From Setaria digitata (Eukaryota > Nematoda > Chromadorea > Rhabditida > Setariidae), in NCBI GenBank assembly GCA_003640385.1, contig RCAB01000103.1:62001-126000 (forward strand): a stretch of DNA of 64,000 bases. The letters run 5' to 3'. Shown here piece by piece: positions 1 to 12,900 of this stretch (position 1 is the first letter of the stretch; the number at the start of each line of letters is the position of its first letter). Both the position numbers and the translations under genes were made by a program. A model generated the notes under the pieces. That model saw nothing but the letters and a program-made list of their open reading frames with translations. It had not been told where the DNA came from and searched no databases.

Positions 1-2821
1 AAAGAGATGCTCGCTAGTTATGACCTTCAAAATGGTCGAGTGTGTGTTAGCTAGTACCCCGTAATATTGTAATTAATAATCTTGTTGGTAGAATTTTTTT
101 CTCTGCTAATTTTTCTTATCTGAGATTTGACAATACAGATTTACACTCATTTTATTATAGTTTATGATTAAGCGCAGCCACACCTTGAACTTTGAAAAAT
201 GAAGCATTAAAGTTTTGCAAGCCGATACCGGGCATTACCCTACTCAGCATATGAGCATCAATCCTGTTGGTGAAAATAATATGAGAAAATACATACCTTA
301 AGTGCAAGGGAATGCAAAAAGAAATCACTACGCTGATTTTCTCAAAAATTCGATTTACAAGACTACCAAGAAATTCTACGATTACGGTCAAATTGTTCTA
401 AGGTAAGAATAATCATGAACAGCGTTTTTTTTTTTTTGTTCCATTATTCGTTATTCTTCTCATCTTCCATTTATTATTACTCTCATTACTTTTTCTAGAC
501 AGGCTTCATGCTTAGTCAGGCAAGATATATAATATTCATATACCTTTGATTCCACTCATCTTACACATTCTGGTAATATTTTCATGCAGATTAATAAATT
601 CAATGTATATTTTATTATGCTCGTAATGCATTATTTCTGCAGCTTATGGTATGAGTAAAGATATCAAATTATTGAAATCAGATAATCTTGTATTCGTTGA
701 ATGAATAATGTTTACCATTCAAACATCTCGAATCAAGTAGAATCCTGCAGTTCCTCATGGGAAGTACATAATTCTAAAATCCACAGTCACATTTTGTCTC
801 TTACATGATTAATTCTTTATTTACGCAACATTTGAGGCTGGATATGGCTAACTGCAGCGTATTTAACATCCCAAGCCACTCAAAACTTACCACCAGTGGG
901 AAGTTGAAACACTTGGCTCAGTGCTTTTTATCAATTCATACTTGCTCATGAATTTATAGTAACTTTCTTAAAAATGAAAAGAGTGTTGATGATAATTATT
1001 AATCCATCATTATTTCTGCTTTGCACTTCTTTAGCTCAGCTTTAAAAACCATTAAATTTTTTAAGTAACATTGCAAATTTAATGAGCATAATAGTTAAAC
1101 CTAGAAATTCAGGAAGCAATTTAAGCAGATATATACATTTACAAAACCATTCACACCGACGTATACGCATGAAGACATGAACCCAAGGAAATCACAAGAC
1201 CACAACTTCAATGGCTTGGAGACTGTTGCGGGGTGTAGATTGAAGTTTTGACGATCGGGACCACACACGAAGCTTTCGCAATGCGTTGAGTGATATCGTA
1301 ACTTTCTGTTGCTGCAGACCACCTACAATGTTTTATGTCTAGACTAGTGTTCAGAAAAAAGTCGGAATCGTATAAAAAGGCGCTGAAAAATGATTGTTGC
1401 GTGTGATTTGGCGTAAGCTGCGTGAGAAAAGTGTGATTTCGACGTATTATTCGAGTATTATCTGGAACCGTAAATTCAATTCAAAAGCATGCAAGTGATT
1501 AATTAATATCAAAAAAACATGAAAATTTCGTCCGTTTACAAGGGCTTTGCAAAAACTATGCATGACGTGTGTGAGACAGGACGGAGGTTCACTTAATTAA
1601 ACAAGGATGAGAATTCAAAGCATTGATGATTATTTGGGTTCTTTTCTGATGTCGAAATCTTTTGCGTCTGATTAAATTTCTCTTTTTGGATTTAGATTTT
1701 TTTTTTTACAGAACTCTACTTTCGTTTTCATGGACTGAGTACAATTTCCATCCCCATTTGTTCTGAGAATAGGAGTTGAGGTAGTTTGCCCCATGTTATT
1801 TCAACTTTGCGCAAAAACATTGATAAGAGGCCAGCTGCCAGGGTTACTGTAGTTATCATTTCAGAACCCAATATTTAAAAATTAACTTTCGGAAATATTC
1901 TTATTTATACTCAAGCAGTTAACCTCACATCAATTTGCAACCGTTGTAGTGAGCCTTCAAGTTGAAGTACAAATTGTGCCAAATTATAACTGATGAAATT
2001 TGGAAGTGTTACTGAAGTGCTAAAGACATTGCCATCAATGACTATACGTAGAAAACGAATATCTAATTTGAATCAAATCTTTATAAGAGTAACAGAAATC
2101 CTTCCGCACCGTTTTTTTTTTTTTTTCTACTTCTCCTGTTCGATGGAATTTTCAGTACTTCCAATTAACAGAAAAGAATGTGGTACAGAGTTAAGTACTA
2201 GGAATGTGTTCAATTTCAAGTTATTTCGCTTCATACTGTCATAATTTCAGTAATTTTAAATGGTTAGGGAACATCCCTTTTACCTGGTTTAATAACTTTT
2301 GAAGAACAATACAAAGTTCCATATGTAACGTAACGAAATTGTCAGTAAACACCCTCTGAATCAAGTCATTTGGATGTTGGAATTACTTGAAAATGTATTA
2401 GTTAAAGAATCTCCATGACCTTTAACCCTAGCACATAATACAGTCTACACAAATCCCAAAGTGGTTTCCAGCTGTAGCCGACCTCAGTACCCAACTCCGC
2501 AGCCTTTTTCTACCAGTAACATCAAAAATTTCCTGAACTTTCCCAGATTCCTACCTCCTTTCGAAACGGAAAAACCATGACGGACTATTCCACTCAGTGA
2601 ACGACCTGTTTGTTTCTTTTCTCGACTTTTTCTCTTACGTTTTCACTAATTCTTTAGCCGGCTGTTGTCAGTGAACTCTATTCGTTCCGTGTTCTCTTTC
2701 GGTATACACATATTCCTGTAGCGTTAAGACTGTTTCTAATCGTCTCTAGGGTTCAGTTTTCTCGATCCTGTCAGTCTCAAGTCCGGTGAACTTTATTCGC
2801 GAGACTGGCAAGGAAAGGGAA
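1..2821. other. Left flank, no gene recognised
   Basis: AT-rich sequence with T-runs near 422-437 and 2111-2126. Both strands were read for exons with nematode splice sites and recognisable protein motifs, and none was found. The short open frames here (for example minus strand 1101-1322) have no recognisable domain. The last few hundred bases (about 2480-2821) are slightly richer in GC and pyrimidines and probably hold the promoter and 5' UTR of the choline dehydrogenase gene. A distal exon or regulatory element of a gene outside the window cannot be excluded. Confidence 0.5.
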
Positions 2822-5800
2822 ATGGTATCAGTGTTCGCTCGCAATAGCTCGTTGGGGACAGCAACAATTCGCAATTACGGGTGGGGTCGACACATTGGCT
2901 CCATAGATCCAGAACTGGGTGACAAGAAGCCAACACATATCGTCATCGGAGCTGGTTCAGCCGGATGTGTTCTGGTATAGTTTTAATAGATTTGGTAGAT
3001 CTGGTGATTATTGACGCAGCGGAAAGAAATACAGTAAACCTCATCTCAGGCCAATCGACTAACAGAAAATCCGGATAATCGTGTATTGCTGGTGGAGGCT
3101 GGGCCACATGACTCAAGATGGAACTGGAAATTCCACATGCCAGCAGCACTTATGTATAATCTTTGCAATGACAAGTATAACTGGTGAGTTTTGTATTTGC
3201 TACCAAAAGGATTCAATATATAAATGAATTCACGTATGCAGTTTATTGCATCTCATTTGGGTGCGAAAATAATGAAGGTCCGCCTAAAATCTTCAGGCAA
3301 ACTTAAGAGACGGTAGCACTCTTTGATTTATTAGGTGCATAAAGACTAAAGGAGATGGTGAAAACAATAGAGCCTGGGAATATATTTATTTCAGAAAGCA
3401 CGTTTTGTCTTTTCTAAAAAAAATGAAAAAGTTTTTCAAAAAAAAATTGCAGGTTTTACTACACTCAACCACAAAAGAATATGGATGGGCGAGCAGTTTA
3501 CTGGCCTCGTGGACGTGTTTGGGGAGGCTCCTCCACTCTTAATGCGATGGTTTATGTCCGTGGACATCCTCTGGACTATGACCGCTGGGAACTAGAAGGA
3601 GCTAGAAATTGGTCCTACAAGTAAAAAGTTTTTTTTGCTTCCAAGTAAGGTTTGATTACATCTGTCGCAATTCGACTCTTTGGAGAAATCTCCCGTTTCA
3701 GGAATGTACTTCCTTATTTTAAAAAAGCTCAAACCCATGAACTGTCAAACGGACCGTCAGATCCGTATCGTGGTTGGAATGGTCCGCTTCATGTTACACA
3801 GGGCAAATGTGATAATCCGTTGCACAAAGCTTTCATTGAGTCTGGAGATCAAGTAAATAAGGTTTTATGTCAAGTTAACGACAAATTTTCCGTAATTAAA
3901 CTTTTGGAGATTTCGTACTCAAGTTATCATTAGTATTTTTTATAGTTCGGCGTTGGTGTCGTAGACGATATGAATGGATACAAACAGGAAGGAATAGCTC
4001 CAATGGATCTTACTATTTATAAAGGCTTACGCTGGAGCACTTCAAGAGCTTATTTGTGGCCCGTATGTAGAAAATTTTTATGGATTTTATGCATGTACAT
4101 TTCTTTGAAAATAATATTCCAAGAATGGATTAGTTTTGTTCTTTTACTGTTTATGTTTCAGATACTTTCACGTTCAAATTTACACACTTCATCGAATATA
4201 CTGTGTACACGCATATTGTTTGACGGCAAGAAAGCGATTGGTATCGAATTTATAAGAAAAGTAATGTTTCAGTACTTGTTGCGTTTTCAATAGGTTCAGT
4301 AGGTTTGGAGAAAAAAATCAAGGCCTGTGGTGCTTATCTTAACACTGTTGATTACAGTTTGCGAAAAGATTGGTAGTTTCATGCATTTTCATTTCCTGTA
4401 CTTTTTGAATTGTGGTATACGTTCAGGATTATCGTTGTTTTGTATTAAAAAATTTTCGTCTTTAGAGCGACTCATTGAATCGATCAAACTTTATAACTTG
4501 ATGTTTTTATTTAGTTTTTATCATGAAGTGCAAGTATGTGTCTTTTTTTCCTTGTTTCAGAGTGGTCCGCTTATGGATAACATAAATTCGTGGAATCGTG
4601 AGAAAATTTATTGTGAACAAGCTGTGATTCTTGCCTGTGGGGCAATTAACTCTCCACAGCTATTGCTTCTTAGTGGAGTCGGACCAGCAGATAATATAAA
4701 AGTAATCTTTTCAGTTCACAGCTGTAAACGCTTGAAATTGCTTGAAACTTAATAAAAAAAACTTGCAGGCGCATTCGATTCCGCTGGTCCAGCATTTGCC
4801 AGGAGTTGGTAGCAACTTGCAGGATCATCTTGAGGTTTATGTACAGCAGGTTTCTTTCATTGAGATTTTCATTTTCTTCGATGAACAATCGACTGTCACT
4901 ATCTTCATTATAAAGGTGGAATAAATAATTTAAGAAACTCAAGTCCATATAGATTACACTGTTTAGAAATGTACGCAGCCAGTTACTCTTTACAACAAAA
5001 GTTCCTGGCGTTTCCCGCATAATATGGTCAAAGTTGGTTTGGAATGGTATTTATCGAAAACCGGTCTTGGAGCAAGTAGCCATCTGGAGTCTGGTGGCTT
5101 TGTGAGAAGTACACCGAAGGTACGGTCTCATATTTTTTGATAATTTTCGCATTTTAAAACGATTTTAACATAATAAATTTTGTACTACTTATTTTTAGGT
5201 CCCCCATCCAGATATTCAGTTTCATTTCCTTCCTTCTACCGTTCATGATGATGGTCGTAGCAATGGGAAATGCCACGCTTATCAAGTAGTTTTCTAACAA
5301 TTTCTGAAATGCTGTATATGTTTGGAAAGGCAGTCCTTATCACCTGTCAGCCGTTCTGCAATGTTTTGCTTAATTCAGGTACACGTCGGCCCATTGCGCT
5401 CCAAGTGCAGGGGCACAATAAAGCTTGTTAGTAATGATCCAAGGCGACATCCTCTTATAAATCCCAATTATTTGGATCATGTAGATGACTATATCGAGTT
5501 TCGTCATGCCATAAGGATTGCTAGGTTATACTTAGAGAAATTTTTTTGACAAATCGATTTATGTTTTGACGAGAAATAAAAATAAACTTCTTTTCTTAAC
5601 TGTTTCAGGGGATTGTTAGGTCAGCGAAGCTTCGATGAATATCGCGGTGATGAGTTATTACCGGGAGAAAATTGTCAGAGCAATAAACAGGTATGATAAG
5701 CAGTGTCATTTTATTATGTGGAATAGTGAGTTTAACTACATGGAGTATTTGGAATTCCACTATGCACTCTCTTGTCTTAGCTTTGTGGCTTGCAGAAATT

Positions 5801-6220
5801 GTCAAATACAGTTTTCACAGATTGACGAATATGTTCGAAAGAAATCAGCTTCTGCTTATCATCCGTCCTGTTCATGCAAAATGGGTGCTGAGTCCGATAA
5901 ATTTGCCGTCGTCAATCCGGAAACAATGAACGTTTATGGGACTGAAAATCTTTATGTAAGCTTGGCGCCCATTGCAGTTGTAGAAATGTAAACAGGAAAC
6001 TGAAGTTCCTACCGAAAAGAAAAATTAAGATTTGAAGGTAGCAGACGCATCGGTAATGCCATCAATTGTGAGTGGAAATCTTAATGCTCCTGTGATTATG
6101 CTGGCCGAAAAAGCAGCCGATTTGATACAAAGGAATATACCGTTAGCCGTACAAAACGCAGCAGTATGGTCGCCAAGCGAAGAAAATTGGAGGAAACGGA
6201 CCTCCATGGATGATTTGTAG
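2822..6220 (+). CDS. Choline dehydrogenase (GMC oxidoreductase), 14 exons
   Basis: FAD-dependent oxidation of choline to betaine aldehyde, normally at the mitochondrial inner membrane. Exons: 2822-2974, 3050-3183, 3453-3620, 3702-3852, 3946-4062, 4162-4260, 4561-4701, 4769-4849, 4979-5119, 5199-5285, 5379-5524, 5609-5690, 5821-5955, 6038-6220; all phases agree and give 605 aa, close to the human enzyme. Residues 43-48 (GAGSAG) are the FAD dinucleotide-binding loop. GMC signature 1 lies near residues 112-132 ([19 protein letters not shown]) and signature 2 at 301-315 ([15 protein letters not shown]). The catalytic His is about residue 514 ([12 protein letters not shown]), and its partner Asn about 559 (SGNLNAP). 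The start chosen is the first ATG of the open first exon. The N-terminus carries several Arg and no acidic residue before about residue 29, which suits a mitochondrial presequence. The last acceptor (TTTGAAG) is weak. A related GMC dehydrogenase is possible, but overall similarity favours choline dehydrogenase. Confidence 0.93.
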
Positions 6221-6965
6221 TTGAAAGTTTCCTGCTTCGCATTTATTTATAGCACCTCAGAGATTCTTGATATTAGGCATTAATTTATATTGAAAAAGAA
6301 AAAAAAAAAAAAAAAAAACCACTTCGAGTTCTAATATTGTTGATTTTCATATTGATCAATATATTTTCTGAACCTTAGCTTTCAAAATTTCGTCAGTATG
6401 ATTCTCCTATTTTTATGAACGTGTAACTTGACAAAGTGTAACTCGAAGGGACCCGAGTTTCCAGCGCTTACGATTTACCTTAGAATTCATTCCATCCTTC
6501 CATTATAATGGGTAATTTTTTCTACTATTCGCCGTGGTTCATGTAAATAAATGTGTGAGCGCCCAAAATGTTTTTGCTTTATGTCTGTATTCATATGGGA
6601 GTAATAGATTTCCTCAGTTGTTTGCTCACTGATTCAACTGTCTAAACAATCATTTTCTCGATTTTTGAGATTTCAGGCTTTTCCCACTTTTTATATTCTC
6701 GAACAGTATGCTAAAATCAGACAAAATATCAGGGAGTATACAGAGTGCTTCATTTTCACTGATTATAAATGGTTCATATGGCATAATATGTAAGCATTGC
6801 TGTAAAAACAACTGTATCGATTTTCCGGAAATTTAAATGAATTACGTTTCATGAAAGACTATCACAAACATTCTTCCTTTGAAGTATTAAATGATCCACA
6901 CCATCAAAATAATTGGATCTTTCCCTGGTAAACTTGAAATTCCCGAGGGTAACACATACAACCGG
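6221..6965. other. Convergent 3' flank between choline dehydrogenase and SERAC1
   Basis: This stretch holds the 3' UTRs of two genes that point at each other. A poly(A) tract of about 20 A's lies at 6299-6318. An AATAAA hexamer on the plus strand at 6546-6551, about 326 bases after the choline dehydrogenase stop, is the best candidate polyadenylation signal. No coding exon is visible. Confidence 0.6.
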
Positions 6966-9900
6966 CTAGTTCATATGTTTCGAGATGTGGTGGATGACGT
7001 CATTTATAAACAATAAAATTATGCTGTAAATACGATCCTGGCGATTAGAGGGCTTGCAAATATTATGATGAACCTGGAATGTATTACTGGAAATGGCTTT
7101 TAATCCTTCAAAAGGGATTTTTGGGAATTTTTCTTCTCACACAAATATTAGTAAAAAGGAAATTAACTGTGAAAATGGAAAGGTATTAAACGGTGGAAAG
7201 CCCTACATCATTTATGTGATAGAAGGCACCTCGCTCCAAATAAGCACTTTCTGGAGGCACTAATATACCTTTCTGACGCATGATAAGTGGCGCTTTCTCT
7301 GTTTCTGCTACCGAACTTATTACGGGCACTGTATCAATAATTTTAAGGAAATCTTGATGAAGCTGAAATAAAGAAACTAAATCTATTCTAGTTGTCATCG
7401 TTATTACTCGAAAAAGCTTGTCCTGAACTGACATGACACTTTCTACCAAGGAAGCAGCTCCTTACTTGTCTATTTATCACGCTTTGCTGGTGCAGAAGTC
7501 TTACGTCATCAGATGGTCGCACGCCCAACGGAGCATACATTGCATAGGGACTACCTCGATGCGGCGTTGCCATAAACAGTATTCCCATCGTGTTGCGACG
7601 TATTTCTGGATAATCTAACAAAATGCGTTTTGCCAGTAGGCCACCTAAAAATTGGCACATATGAAATTCAAAAACGAATAGTAAGCCTAAAAATGGTTGA
7701 AAACAATTTTACATCCTTACCCATGCTATGACAAATGAACAGAATAGGTCGGTCACCAACACCAGCAGTTTTAAGTTCTACCGAAAATCTTTCAGCTCTC
7801 GTATTCAACGTTTCAACAACTCCCGCAAAGTGTATAAGCGAAGACAAATAATCGATGGCAAGTATTCGTATTGGAACTGGAATATCTTGCGGAAGCCATG
7901 CCTACAATTTTGCAGTTATAAATTATAGTTTAACTAATTATTAAGATTTACTAGCAGGAAATATACACTACTCTTGGCCAACAACGGGTGCGTAGTGCCT
8001 TCGACGGAGTATCTCTTTCTCGCCAAGTCCAAAAAACACTGCCACGGATACCATGGATTAGTACTAGATCGACTACCGGCGATTCGTCATCATCTGGACG
8101 AAAAAGCTCATAAATATTAGTTTTCAGTGGCTTCCTAGTGCTATCGAAAACGCTCAAACCATTATTGCAAATCTGTAAAAAACTATACTTTGGTAAAACT
8201 TTTGCCAAAGTTACAAATTCATAATTTTCTGGTAAATATTCTGAAGGCGGTAGTTCCTAGCAATAACATAAGTTTCCATTACTTACTGAATTCAAACACC
8301 GAAGACAGCGTCTAAAATGTTTTAAATATGCAGGCATACATATTTATAACACCGTAGACACCTTTTTGATTGCCACATAACAGGCCAAATCCCAGGAAAC
8401 TGAAAATGATGTATCTTCCTATTAATATACCCATGTTAACTGAGAGATGGATTACACGTATAGATCTACGAGAAGGTTAACTTCAAGATTTATTCTATAA
8501 ATACTTGCAAAACAAAGAGTGAAAAAAAAAAAGAAAAATACACATAAAGCACCTTCTCAGCCATTAGCATTTCTTCAAAAATATGTGACGTAGTCATATC
8601 TGCAAGCACTGGAAGCCATTCTGAAAAGTAAATTTAATTTTTTAAAGCAGAAAAAAAGGCTAGTAAAACAAGAAGGGTAAAAACGACCTGAATTTGCAAC
8701 TGCCGTAGCACAATATTCATTTTGCATGACAATATTTGCCAATATTTTTAATGTGTTCAAATAAATGTTGCGATTTGCTCTTCGATAATGATTACAAAGC
8801 CCCATAAGTAGTTTAAGTACGTCCTGGTTGATGAGTTCCTTTCCAAACCCAGTCTGAATTGTAGTGTCTCAAAGCAGAATGTGGTACAGTATAATATTTC
8901 AATAAATTCAAACTAGCTTTTGTCATGTGATATTATGCGAAAAAAAAAATCTAAAATTAACAGCACCGGACTTAGATGTTTCATCAAAATTTATAAACAT
9001 CAGTATAAACAAAAGTGATTAAAATGTTTGGAAGTAGAATAAAACCTATAAAACCACATGGGGGTACTCGATGCTAAAAATAATATGTACCTCAGTTTTA
9101 AGGAGAAGCTGAGAAAGAAAGTGGTTTAAGCGCAGATCCTGAGACCGCCGCCTCTTCAAGAAATATTTATAAGATGAAGGATCATCTTCGTCATGCATAT
9201 GTGGAATCAACCATTCCACAGTTTTTTTCCACTCATCATCGATTACAAGCTGAAAATTTCCATAGTTTTTGATTGAGTATTCATAATGAAAAACATAAAG
9301 GAAATGCAGGAATTTTTATTTCTAACGGGCGACACAGTCCATAGAACCTGTCAAGTTGTTACGACTTCTAACCCGTTTGATAGCGTCTTCTAGCATTCCA
9401 ACTGACTCAGTGGGTTTTGCAGCTGATGTTGTAGCAGTTCGCCTGCATAAAAGACTACCACGCAACGCAAGACGAAATCGTGCTTCCGTGTTCAGGTGGC
9501 ATAATTCAATGTCAGCTTCTAAAACATTAATGAATTTCCCCGTCCGTCTTTTTTTTTGCATTCTTTTCCTAAATGTAACTTATTTTCTGCTTTAAAATCC
9601 AACTTGTTCTTTCAAGGTACTCTACAGCCATTTTCGTGTGCTTATTCTGGTTGAGCATTGTCACAGCTTCAACAGCGTCCTGTATTTTTCCATCTCGACG
9701 ACATTTGAGTCCAGCAAACAAAGTTCTGTGAAAAAGTTCTCTTCAAATTACATATTTAATTTAAAGTTTATCCAAATTATGTTCCAATTAATTTTTCTTT
9801 TTTTAAACTTTAAACAAAGTGAAAAAATCTAAATCAGTAAAATCCTAATGACAGAGAGAAACTAAAAGCGACTTAACTGAGCGCTAATTTCCTTCTTTCT

Positions 9901-9998
9901 ATTCGAATTCAGTTTAGTTATATGAATTACAAAGCTTCACCGAAAAAGTGTGGAAGAACATACCCAAGTGAAAGCGGAGCAACAAATCGCACCAGCAT
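6966..9998 (-). CDS. SERAC1: SERAC1-like serine hydrolase, 11 exons
   Basis: Homologue of SERAC1, which remodels phosphatidylglycerol at the mitochondria-ER contact and affects cardiolipin and cholesterol trafficking. Exons, 5' to 3' on the minus strand: 9964-9998, 9604-9725, about 9334-9518, 9091-9249, 8688-8853, 8553-8620, 7972-8256 (or 7972-8172), 7721-7901, 7466-7644, 7207-7362, 6966-7073. Length is about 547 aa (human 654). The N-terminus MLVRFVAPLSLG suits a targeting or membrane segment. Armadillo-like helices follow (LKILANIVMQNEYCATAVANS). The alpha/beta hydrolase region has the oxyanion-side motif LVLIHGIRG. The nucleophile is about Ser399 in AGVGDRPILFICHSMGG, and the last exon has the His-bearing HHNICKP. 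Oddities: the usual first Gly of GxSxG is Cys; the donor near 9334 is unresolved because the good-looking GTTAGA there breaks the frame; the exon edge at 8172/8256 is uncertain. A six-codon upstream ORF starts at 10047. Confidence 0.9.
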
Positions 9999-12900
9999 TT
10001 TGAATTTTTGTGAGTGTTTATGTTTTAATTCAGCTAGTCAGTTTCATGATCTGAAAAGTGTTTACTCAAAGCATTAGGGAGATTAAACTGAACGAAGCTG
10101 CGAGAAAACTACAGAAGTGAATAAGTGTAGTTCGGTGAAGATTCCTTATGACCCATCTTTCCGACTGCAAGACAGGTCAGATGCAACTAAAATCAGTCTA
10201 TCTAAGAAGCTAGAAACTCTTTAACCTTGAACTAGAATGCGAAACCCCGAACTGACACGCAGCAGAACGACGGGCAGTAATCTGATCCTCCGGAAATCCC
10301 GATGGAGGAGTCCAGGGGAACGCTGTGCAACCGGCATCCTACACACAGAGATAACACAGACACACATTATCTTTGTTATTATCAATCTGTGTTAAGTATC
10401 TTCCATTCTTTTGCTTCTGCAAGTTTCTGTTCCCTTGAAGAGTCTAAATTTTTCTTGCAAAACAGTGCGGGACGCTGAAGAGAATTAGAGACTAAGAATA
10501 ATGGCAAAGAGTAGGAAAGCTTTTGAGAGAAGCACACAATTTCTCATTTGCTTCATGTGCTCTGTCGGTGTACTTTCGTAATCTGAAATATGCGAGATAA
10601 TTATCTGGTGATGCGTTGCATTGCTTATTGTTATCAGTAGAGTTGAGTTATCAGCGCTGATAAGTTTTCCAAACAGATAGCACTGGACTGTTCTTCTTTC
10701 CGAATCCTAACTTCCTCCTTCACAAAGTGGTGTGCTGAGATAGTGGTAGGGGTTGAGCTGTGTTGAACAGCAGCACGAGATGAAGTCCACCACTGGGTAC
10801 TGTTAGTCTTACTAGAAATGATAAATTTTGAAATTCAACTTTTTGGGTCCATAATAATACGACTTTCACACATCATCACTTCCCTATAGTGGTAGTTAGA
10901 CCTGGCTACAAATCTTAAAGTGTATCTTATTCCATTTGATGTAAATCCATGTTCAGTCTAGCGAAAAATGAAGAGTATTCAGCAGTCTCAAGCAGATTCT
11001 TACTAGTTCACTGGGACGAGCAGACGAAACGTTCAGGGTAGTCGAGCTGTAGTACTGTCACGGACAAATGCGCTTCTGTCAGTTGGAGCGTGTTGCAAAC
11101 TGGAGATCGAGATGAGATGTAGTGTGCTCGATTTCGGAATTTGAAAATGCTGAGGAGGTTCAAAAAACCGTAGATATGGATCCATCCCCAACGGCACTCT
11201 TCACGGATCATCTCCCGGCGGGGAGTAGCAGCACTTTTCTGGTCTTCTCTATGGATTTCTGATTTGCTCCGCCTTTAGTGGTTGCATTTGCCTGCTTCAT
11301 CGAGAAGCTTCCCTTAGGCAGTTTCCCCATTCAAGTGTATCTGTCCATCCATCCGTCCACTCCATTCCTCCCTAAGCCAACCCCACTGTCCCGTGTCTTG
11401 TCCCCTGATTTCCATCCCGCGGAGTACCAGTGATAAATATGTCACTGACTGAGTGAGTGATATCCCGAATCATCATCAATCACCTTTGCTTCGTGCTATC
11501 ACTTGGGTGAAGCTTCTCAGTATATTTCCTTGATCGTTTCCACATCTGATGTCGTAATGCTTTCTCTGTCTTTCGGTTGTAATATGCTTTGAACGACCAC
11601 TCTTAGTGATAGCATCTCAGGGGATAATTAGGACAGCCGATCATGGCATTCGATGAGGCTTATTATCACCAGCCATCGCCCTCATACGCCAGCAGCGCAT
11701 AATTGAAAGAGAGAGCTTGCATGCTTCCAGGTGAACAACTGTTATTTTTTTCTTTTTGAAATGGCACTTGTTGATAGCCAATAAACTTTTCATGTCATTT
11801 TTCTATGTGGAGAAGAGAATGATCCGGAGAAGCGCGAACTTCCTAAAAATCTAAATATTTGGTTTTTCTCAAACAGCTTAACTGTGTATGCATTGCTCAG
11901 TATCCAAACTTGTGTGGGATTGGTCAAATTCACTAGCAATTCTTTACAATTAAATAATTTTCTGCAATTTTTTTGAAATATTATCAGCATTTAGCAAATC
12001 GTGATTATCATTTATGGGAAACTATCTGAGCATATTTCGTGACAGTTGAATTGTTTGTTGTGAGCAAAAAAAAAGTATCACATTTAATTTTTAGCTGCAA
12101 AAGAATACAATTTAGAGTGTTTCTTCTCAGCAAAACTAGATGTGCCAGTAAAGATAATGGCTGACGCACAAATTGACCATTGGTTGTTTTGTTCGGAAGT
12201 ACATCAGTTCTAGAACTGAACCCTTTGCTACAATTTTTCTTTAATTTGTGATTTGTTACTACGAAAAACATGCCAAAAGCTATAAGTATTACTTCACCGA
12301 TAATTCCGTAATTTCCTTGACCATTGCAATGTCCTTCTTCAAAATCAAAACATTTTGAAAGTTATTTACTAAAAGACGTTCTTTTTAGCATAAGATTACT
12401 TCTTGGTATATATAAACGGAACAGTGTGCTTAGAATTATAGCAGAACTGCAGATTTAAATAGCATTTTCTTGCTAGTTCATTTTTCAATTCCGTTGGGGC
12501 GATTCACACATCCATTTGTTCTGATATTGCTACTGCCTGATATTTATTACAAGTTTGTAATCAAGGCGATTTGAAATGCTAAACTAAGAATGTTTTTGGT
12601 CCATTCCTTTGAATATAAATCGCTTTTAAAGGTTACTCCTAAAAATACGATGAAAAATTAGGTTTACAGGGCTTGCGAAAAGAGAAAACATAGACATAGT
12701 GATCTAACAAATGATTGTCTATACTTTTGAATAGTTGTAAAAGGAACATAATGATAATTTTTGAAAGTAGCATTGAAATGTTGCTAGGGAACAAGCATTT
12801 TGTATGGAGAACTACTGAACTCTTTTTAAAAGGCTCACTTTTCTTATCAATAATCTTTTTTGAAAATATCTCTTTTTTATGTGCCTAGAGAAATTTACTA

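Noticed and set aside
7186..7206. SERAC1 C-terminus ending at a stop near 7186
   Set aside because: A good donor at 7206 joins to an exon at 6966-7073 that encodes the conserved HHNICKP and the family C-terminus, so the stop lies inside an intron.
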